Shown here piece after piece: positions 57,407 to 64,000 of a stretch of 64,000 nucleotides of DNA; position 1 is the stretch's first letter; every line of letters starts with the position of its first letter. The stretch lies in assembly GCF_014836775.1 (NCBI RefSeq), contig NZ_JACSQD010000003.1:306031-370030 (forward strand). The letters are read 5' to 3'. The notes beneath the pieces were generated by a model, which was given only the letters and a program-made list of their open reading frames with translations, did no database searches and was not told the origin of the DNA. The translations under genes were made by a program, and so were the position numbers. The stretch is from Arthrobacter gallicola. GTDB lineage: Bacteria; Actinomycetota; Actinomycetes; Actinomycetales; Micrococcaceae.

Positions 57407-58135
57407 CTAATCGGACGTAGGTTCGCTCTTTTTGCGGGTGAGCGCAATCAGGAGGGCAAAGATTGAACGGCCCAGGTACACCGCCGCTTTGATTGGATCG
57501 TGGCTGGGCGTGCCGCCCTGGCGTTCCCGCATGGAAACGGGTACCTGCCGCACCACACACCCCGAGCGGGCGGCAACAACCAACGAATCGATTGTGTCAC
57601 CCAGGTACTCGGCAGGGTAATGGTCCACATATTGGCGGATGGCCATGGCATTGGCTGCCCGGAATCCGGACGTTACGTCCGTCAGTCGTGTCCGGGTAAT
57701 GCGTGACAGTGTCCCCGCAAGGACCTTCATCGCCCATTTCCTGGGGCCCCTGACGGTGTAGTTACCCTCCTCTGCGAAGCGGGCACCGATGACAATGTCG
57801 GCGTGCTCCAGTCCGGCGAGAACCTTAGCAATGTCCCGTGGATCGTGCTGGCCGTCCGCATCAACCTGAATGGCGCGCTGATAGCCGTAGTACTTGGCGT
57901 ACTTGAAACCGGTTCGCATGGCACCGCCCACCCCCAGATTGAAGGGTAGCTGGATGACTGTAGCGCCGGCGTCGCGGGCCAGGGCCGCTGTGGCATCCCG
58001 GGAACCGTCGTCGACCACCAGGACATCACAGGCTGGACCGAAGGCCAGAACTTCTTTGACTGTCTGTCCGATGGTCTCAGCCTCGTTCCAAGCAGGCATG
58101 ATGACGAGAGGACGGTCGATCAGGTCTTGGGACAT
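57407..58135 (-). CDS. DPM1-like polyprenyl-phosphate glycosyltransferase
   Basis: A 242-residue GT2 enzyme: LVVDDGSRDATAALA, FNLGVGGAMRTGF and QVDADGQHDPRDIAKVL with its metal-binding aspartates, matching dolichyl-phosphate mannosyltransferase-like enzymes that charge polyprenyl-phosphate with a sugar. It has no C-terminal helices of its own; DUF2304, 8 bp downstream, may supply the membrane part. A TAGATT element lies 6 bases before the ATG. The sugar is not determined. Confidence 0.85.
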   Translation of the reverse strand: MSQDLIDRPLVIMPAWNEAETIGQTVKEVLAFGPACDVLVVDDGSRDATAALARDAGATVIQLPFNLGVGGAMRTGFKYAKYYGYQRAIQVDADGQHDPRDIAKVLAGLEHADIVIGARFAEEGNYTVRGPRKWAMKVLAGTLSRITRTRLTDVTSGFRAANAMAIRQYVDHYPAEYLGDTIDSLVVAARSGCVVRQVPVSMRERQGGTPSHDPIKAAVYLGRSIFALLIALTRKKSEPTSD

Positions 58136-58141
58136 ACTTCG

Positions 58142-58147
58142 AATCTA
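58142..58147 (-). promoter_or_regulatory. Probable leaderless -10 element for the DPM1-like gene
   Basis: On the minus strand TAGATT is followed by CGAAGT and then ATG 58135. Confidence 0.5.
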
Positions 58148-58187
58148 TCGTAGGTAAAAGGGGGAGTCGGGCACGGAACCGCGGATC

Positions 58188-59588
58188 CTAGCCCAGATAC
58201 GCGGCAAGCCGCTTTGCGGCATCAGCCGGTGTGAAGCCGGTGGCTCTGATTTTATCAAGTGGCAGAGCGCTGTTGGCGGGGCGTGGCGCGGCCGTCTTGT
58301 CCCTGAAGTACTCTTCCGTGCTGACACCGGTAACCGCGTTGACAGGGTGGCCTGTCAACTCGTAAACCCGGGTGGCGACGTCCGCCCAAGACCCGGGCTC
58401 GCCGTCGTTCGTCAGGTTGTACACGCCGAATTCCGCGTGTGATTCGAGCAGATGACGGATTCCGGCAGCGATGTCTTCTACAAAGGACAGCCTGCCAATC
58501 TGGTCATTGACCACGGACGGCTCGATGCTGCGTTCGGCGAGCGAAGCCATGATACGCACAAAGTTGCTGCCTTCGCCGATTACCCAGCTGGTCCGCACAA
58601 TGTAGTGCTGCGGGACAACGGATACCACGGCGTCGCCCGCGGCCTTCGTCTGGCCATAGACCCCCAGCGGAGAGAATGGTTCGTCTTCCGGGTGGGTTTC
58701 GTTCGTACCGTCGAAGACATAGTCGCTGGATACGTGCACCAGCGTCAGGCGGTTCGCGGAGGCCACCCGAGCCAGCCGTGCGACGGCGCTGACGTTGATG
58801 TCCCAAGCCAGACGCCTGCCTTCAGGCGTTTCAGCGTTGTCCACCGCTGTGTAGGCGGCCGCGTTGATGATGGCCGAGTAATTCTTCCAGTTGCGTTCGA
58901 AGGAGGCAGGATCGGTCAGGTCGAACTCCCGGCGCCCGGCAAACTCCACGGAAGCCTCGCCGTCGTACGTTTCCCGCAGTGCCTTGCCAAGCTGGCCATC
59001 CGCACCAAGGACAAGTATTTTCTTCGGCGCCATCGGGACCACATCTCCGAGGCGGGGATGTTTCTTGTCCTTTTCCGACAGCTCTGCTTGCTCCAGCGGG
59101 ATCGGCCACGCGATCCCCGCGGTCTCATCTGCGAGGTTAAGGAAGGTGTACTGCCCCTGCGCATCCGCGCTCCAGTGGTCGTTGACCAGATAGGTGTAGG
59201 CAGTGTTGTCCTCGAGCGTCTGGAAGGCGTTACCCACCCCGCGGGGGATGAAGATTGCCTGGCTGGGATCCAGTTCGGCCGTAAACACGGTCCCGAAACT
59301 GGGCCCTTCCCGCAGATCAACCCAGGCTCCGAAGATCCGTCCGGTGGCGACCGAGATGTACTTGTCCCATGGCTCGGCATGGATGCCGCGGGTGGTCCCG
59401 GCGCTCTCATTGAAGGAAATGTTGTTCTGCACCGGGCCGAAGTCCGGAAGTCCCAGCGCCAGCATCTTCTCGCGCTGCCAATTCTCCTTGAACCAGCCCC
59501 GGTTGTCGCCGTGGACCGGAAGGTCATAGAGTACGACGCCGGGAATCGGGGTTGCGTGCGCTGTGAGCGGCTTGGAGAACTCGACCAC
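58188..59588 (-). CDS. rmlCD: Fused dTDP-4-dehydrorhamnose 3,5-epimerase / reductase (RmlC-RmlD)
   Basis: A 466-residue bifunctional enzyme for the last two steps of dTDP-L-rhamnose synthesis. Residues 1-185 are RmlC: a cupin with catalytic His70 in GTTRGIHAEPWDKYI and the later TYLVNDHWSA segment. From residue 190, RmlD is a Rossmann reductase (ILVLGADGQLGKAL, then HVSSDYVFDG and a YGQTK active-site block). Fusion of these is common in Micrococcales. I start at GTG 59588, 4 bp after rmlB; upstream in-frame sequence overlaps rmlB and looks non-coding. The ribosome-binding site is weak, so coupling to rmlB is likely. Confidence 0.93.
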   Translation of the reverse strand: MVEFSKPLTAHATPIPGVVLYDLPVHGDNRGWFKENWQREKMLALGLPDFGPVQNNISFNESAGTTRGIHAEPWDKYISVATGRIFGAWVDLREGPSFGTVFTAELDPSQAIFIPRGVGNAFQTLEDNTAYTYLVNDHWSADAQGQYTFLNLADETAGIAWPIPLEQAELSEKDKKHPRLGDVVPMAPKKILVLGADGQLGKALRETYDGEASVEFAGRREFDLTDPASFERNWKNYSAIINAAAYTAVDNAETPEGRRLAWDINVSAVARLARVASANRLTLVHVSSDYVFDGTNETHPEDEPFSPLGVYGQTKAAGDAVVSVVPQHYIVRTSWVIGEGSNFVRIMASLAERSIEPSVVNDQIGRLSFVEDIAAGIRHLLESHAEFGVYNLTNDGEPGSWADVATRVYELTGHPVNAVTGVSTEEYFRDKTAAPRPANSALPLDKIRATGFTPADAAKRLAAYLG

Positions 59589-59592
59589 CGCG

Positions 59593-61514
<1,922 letters not shown>

Positions 61515-61599
61515 GTCAGCACTGATCTTCTCAAAAATTCAACAAAAGAGCCGCCCGGGAAATTTCTTGGATTCTAGGGGTCGTTGCAACACCTGGTGG

Positions 61600-63228
61600 C
61601 TAGGTGGTCAACAATAAGTCACGCATACGCTCGGCTGGGGTTTCCCAGCCGAGCGTTTTGCGTGGGCGTCCGTTGAGCTGCTGGGCGACGTGTTCTAAGT
61701 CTTCGACGCTGTGGACGGAGAGGTCGGTGCCTTTGGGGAAGTACTGGCGCAGCAGCCCGTTGGTGTTCTCGTTGGACCCGCGCTGCCAGGGACTGGCGGG
61801 GTCGCAGAAGTAGACATCCATGTCCGTGGCGATACTGAAGGCCTTATGCGATGCCATTTCCGCGCCCTGGTCCCAGGTCAGGGATCCGCGCAGGTGCGCC
61901 GGGAGAGTGGCCATGGTTTTGATGAGCCCATCACGCACGGTTTCGGCGGTGTGGTCCCCCTCCAAATGAACGAGCATCACGTACCGGGTGGTGCGTTCCA
62001 CGAGGGTGGCGATCGCGGTCTGGTTCAGGGCCCCGGTGATCAGGTCTCCTTCCCAGTGTCCTGGCACCGCACGGTCCGCGACCTCGGGCGGGCGCTCGGA
62101 AATGTTGATCATGGGGTCCCGGAAACGGCTGGTCCGTTTCGCCGGATCGGTGCGTGCTCTCCGGCGGGTCCGCCCGGAACGCAGCGCGGCCTGGACCTCG
62201 CGTTTGAGTCCGCCGCGGGCCTGGAAGTAGAGGCTTTGATAGATCGTTTCGGGGGCCACGCGCATCTCCGGGCTGTCGGGGAACTCGGTGAGCAGCCGTT
62301 TGCTGATTTGTTCCGGTGACCAGCATACGAGCAGCCCTTGCTGCACGAAGTCGCGCAGCTGCCCCTCGAGGGCGAGTTTGCTGGGTTTGGGCCGGGGCCG
62401 CCGGGAAGCGGCGGTGCGGTGCGCGGCGTAGGGTTGGTAGCCGGCTGGACCGGTGTTGCGTGTGATCTCCCGGCTGATGGTCGAGGCTGGGCGTCCCAGG
62501 GCCCGGGCAATGGAGCGCAGCGAAGCACCGTCCCTGCTCAGGTCCCGGATCCGCTCCCGCTCAGGCAGGGAGAGATAGCGGGAGCTGATCGGTTTCTGCA
62601 GCTGGACCAAACCGGGGAATTCGCCCGGGGCAACCCTGGCTGCGGGGGCGATGAATGTCGTCGCTCCCTGTTTGTAGTCGATGACCCGCCCGTCCGGGTA
62701 ATACCGTTTGTTGTTGGATCTGCGCACCCCCAGGTCCCAGTCCTCGGCGGTTCGAGGGTGAATGCCGACAGCCAGAGCCGCTTCGCGTCGGGTTTGCCCG
62801 GATCCGCGGAGTCGGAGGAAATCCTCTCTCCTGCCCACACGCTGCTCACGCTTGAATCCGGCCTTGTAGGCCCACTGAAAGCAGGTTCCCACCGGGAGCC
62901 CCATCTCTCTGGCCGCAGCTGAGACACTGCCTGCACGGTCCAGGACAGTGAAGAATGCTTCCTTCTGGGCCGGCGTGTACTTGGTCTGGATTTTACCGCT
63001 GCTGGCCTTGCCTGCCGGTTTGGCACCTGGGTTCAGATCCCTGGCCCACAGGTAACACTTGCTGAGATTGAATCCGAGCTCAGCGGACGCGGCCCGGACG
63101 CTGCCCGTGCGATCGAATACCTTCAGGAACTGGACCCGGTCAGCCTCGGAATATCGGCGCCGAGGTGAGCGCAGTTTGCTGGTGCCAGTTTCCTTGCTTA
63201 AAGACAACACGGTCGTTGCAACTCCCAA
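61600..63228 (-). CDS. IS30-family transposase
   Basis: A 542-residue DDE transposase, intact. The catalytic residues sit in GHWEGDLITG (Asp), LTWDQGAEMASH (Asp) and NENTNGLLRQYFPKGT (Glu). Residues 200-260 hold the IS30 helix-turn-helix (LSLPERERIRDLSRDGASLRS). The first 120 residues have two related HTH-like repeats (RRYSEADRVQFLKVFDRTGS and TKYTPAQKEAFFTVLDRAGS), making it longer than the usual 320-460. The start at 63228 is TTG; a GTG six codons later is an alternative. Confidence 0.9.
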   Translation of the reverse strand: MGVATTVLSLSKETGTSKLRSPRRRYSEADRVQFLKVFDRTGSVRAASAELGFNLSKCYLWARDLNPGAKPAGKASSGKIQTKYTPAQKEAFFTVLDRAGSVSAAAREMGLPVGTCFQWAYKAGFKREQRVGRREDFLRLRGSGQTRREAALAVGIHPRTAEDWDLGVRRSNNKRYYPDGRVIDYKQGATTFIAPAARVAPGEFPGLVQLQKPISSRYLSLPERERIRDLSRDGASLRSIARALGRPASTISREITRNTGPAGYQPYAAHRTAASRRPRPKPSKLALEGQLRDFVQQGLLVCWSPEQISKRLLTEFPDSPEMRVAPETIYQSLYFQARGGLKREVQAALRSGRTRRRARTDPAKRTSRFRDPMINISERPPEVADRAVPGHWEGDLITGALNQTAIATLVERTTRYVMLVHLEGDHTAETVRDGLIKTMATLPAHLRGSLTWDQGAEMASHKAFSIATDMDVYFCDPASPWQRGSNENTNGLLRQYFPKGTDLSVHSVEDLEHVAQQLNGRPRKTLGWETPAERMRDLLLTT

Positions 63229-63251
63229 AAGTCTGGGTGTTGCAACGACCG
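63210..63251. repeat. Internal palindrome at the transposase promoter end
   Basis: CGGTCGTTGCAAC (63210-63222) and GTTGCAACGACCG (63239-63251) are perfect 13-bp inverted arms. The right arm is part of the terminal inverted repeat, so the element carries a third copy of its end motif inside the transposase start region. Confidence 0.8.
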
Positions 63252-63328
63252 CTAGAACCTAAGATTTTCCAGGCGGCTCTTTTCGTTGTCTGCGTTCTGC
63301 CAGGCCAGGGCCCGGTTCACGCTCCGGT

Positions 63329-64000
63329 CTAATTCCGGACGACGACGGCACCCCCGGTGCGGGTCCAATCGATCCGTCCGCCCTCATAGCGCTGCGTGCA
63401 CTTAGTGGCGGTGCAGGTCTCGTCTGTCACCGGGTAGCCCAATATTCCGGTCTCAAAGCCGGTGGACTGCCACTTTTTGCGGATTTCCCCAGCGGTGGGG
63501 TGTGCGCCGGCTGACTTTGTCCAGGTAATGGCTCCGCCCTGGAAATTCTGGTAGCAGCCGCCGTTTTTGATGCCGCAGGTTTCCGGGCCCACGGGGTAGC
63601 CGAGGCCGCCGGCCTCGAACCCGTGCTTCTGGTAGGCGGTGCGGATGGGGCCGGTGCTGCTGACTTGGGCGCCGGTGGCGGGGTTCCAGAGGATCGCCCC
63701 GTTTTGGAAGTCCTGGTAGCAGCCGCCGTTTTTGATGCCGCAGACCTGGGGGCTGCGGGGGTAGCCCAGTGGGCCGTTTTCGAATCCGCTGGCCTGGTAG
63801 GCGGTGCGGATGGGGCCGGTGCTGCTGACTTGGGCGCCGGTGGCGGAGTTCCAGAGGATGGCGCCGTTTTGGAAGTCCTGGTAGCAGCCGCCGTTTTTGA
63901 TGCCGCAGACCTGGGGGCTGCGTGGGTAGCCCAGTGGGCCGTTTTCGAATCCGCTGGCCTGGTAGGCGGTGCGGATGGGGCCGGTGCTGCTGACTTGGGC
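63329..64000 (-). CDS. LGFP-repeat cell-surface protein, C-terminal part
   Basis: This is the 3' end of a gene continuing past the right edge; the last 223 residues are seen, in phase from base 64000. It is built of 55-residue LGFP repeats, each containing ENGPLGYPRSPQVCG or similar, then NGGCYQDFQNGAILW. LGFP repeats are thought to anchor exported proteins to the actinobacterial cell wall. Each repeat carries a close Cys pair (CGIKNGGC), suggesting a disulfide outside the cell. Whatever enzyme or binding domain precedes them lies outside the window. Confidence 0.88.
   Translation of the reverse strand, partial: AQVSSTGPIRTAYQASGFENGPLGYPRSPQVCGIKNGGCYQDFQNGAILWNSATGAQVSSTGPIRTAYQASGFENGPLGYPRSPQVCGIKNGGCYQDFQNGAILWNPATGAQVSSTGPIRTAYQKHGFEAGGLGYPVGPETCGIKNGGCYQNFQGGAITWTKSAGAHPTAGEIRKKWQSTGFETGILGYPVTDETCTATKCTQRYEGGRIDWTRTGGAVVVRN
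63506..64000 (-). repeat. Tandem 165-bp LGFP coding repeats
   Basis: Three complete 165-bp units are visible (63506-63670, 63671-63835, 63836-64000). The two rightmost differ at only four positions, while the third is clearly more diverged. This suggests recent duplication or gene conversion. Confidence 0.9.

Larger units (their letters stand above)
61544..63283. mobile_element. IS30-family insertion sequence, complete
   Basis: The element is about 1740 bp and flanked by long imperfect inverted repeats: the left end begins AAAAGAGCCGCC at 61544 and continues to GGTCGTTGCAACACC at 61593; the right end (63236-63283) is the reverse complement with a few mismatches and a 2-base offset. One intact transposase gene fills it on the minus strand. 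I could not identify a clear target-site duplication. Confidence 0.85.

Noticed and set aside
63329..64000. CRISPR-like or satellite array at the right edge
   Set aside because: The repeats are 165 bp, in frame and encode LGFP units, so they are a protein repeat.

Overview
The window is high-GC DNA from an actinobacterium. The conserved block mtrA-mtrB-lpqB-comF-hpf-secA-Rv3235-like, a WhiB1 regulator, frequent GTG/TTG starts, several apparently leaderless promoters and a fused RmlC-RmlD protein point to the Micrococcaceae, most likely Arthrobacter or a close relative. That placement is inference from gene content; no rRNA gene is present to test it. I saw no tRNA, rRNA, CRISPR array, prophage or replication origin.

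Region 1 (1-8.3 kb) is housekeeping: the 3' end of etfA, a PIG-L deacetylase, a SAM methyltransferase with TrmL, a J-domain protein, a cysteine desulfurase translationally coupled to MnmA (tRNA thiolation), a chorismate mutase overlapping an unusual cysteine-free MetE-like protein, and a DUF4166 protein. Region 2 (8.3-14 kb) is a five-gene minus-strand operon: a membrane protein, DUF4129, DUF4350, MoxR ATPase and DUF58. Region 3 (14.3-24.4 kb) is the conserved envelope/secretion block MtrA-MtrB-LpqB, ComF, Hpf, a YcaQ-like glycosylase and SecA.

Region 4 (24.4-29 kb) holds poorly understood genes: Rv3235-like, LysM, a two-barrel hypothetical, an HTH protein, and a SAF-domain protein coupled to a MinD/CpaE-like ATPase. 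A striking array of eight 10-bp units lies upstream of the LysM gene. Region 5 (29.1-36.6 kb) has the 1611-residue NAD-glutamate dehydrogenase, the PdtaS sensor kinase, WhiB1 (with a CRP-like site upstream) and a small membrane protein. Region 6 (36.6-40.7 kb) is one large FHA/FtsK ATPase with EssC-like (type VII secretion) architecture but no visible secretion partners.

Region 7 (40.8-61.5 kb) is a cell-wall polysaccharide locus: an acyltransferase-SGNH protein, Glf, GlfT2, a Wzm/Wzt exporter, a decayed IS110-type element, a DUF6541 membrane protein, a flippase, a GlfT1-like enzyme, several GT2 glycosyltransferases, DUF2304, a DPM1-like enzyme, and RmlCD, RmlB and RmlA for dTDP-rhamnose. Together they can make UDP-galactofuranose and dTDP-rhamnose, build a galactofuran-type glycan and export it. 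Region 8 (61.5-64 kb) is an intact IS30-type element, then the 3' end of an LGFP-repeat surface protein with near-identical 165-bp repeats that runs off the window.
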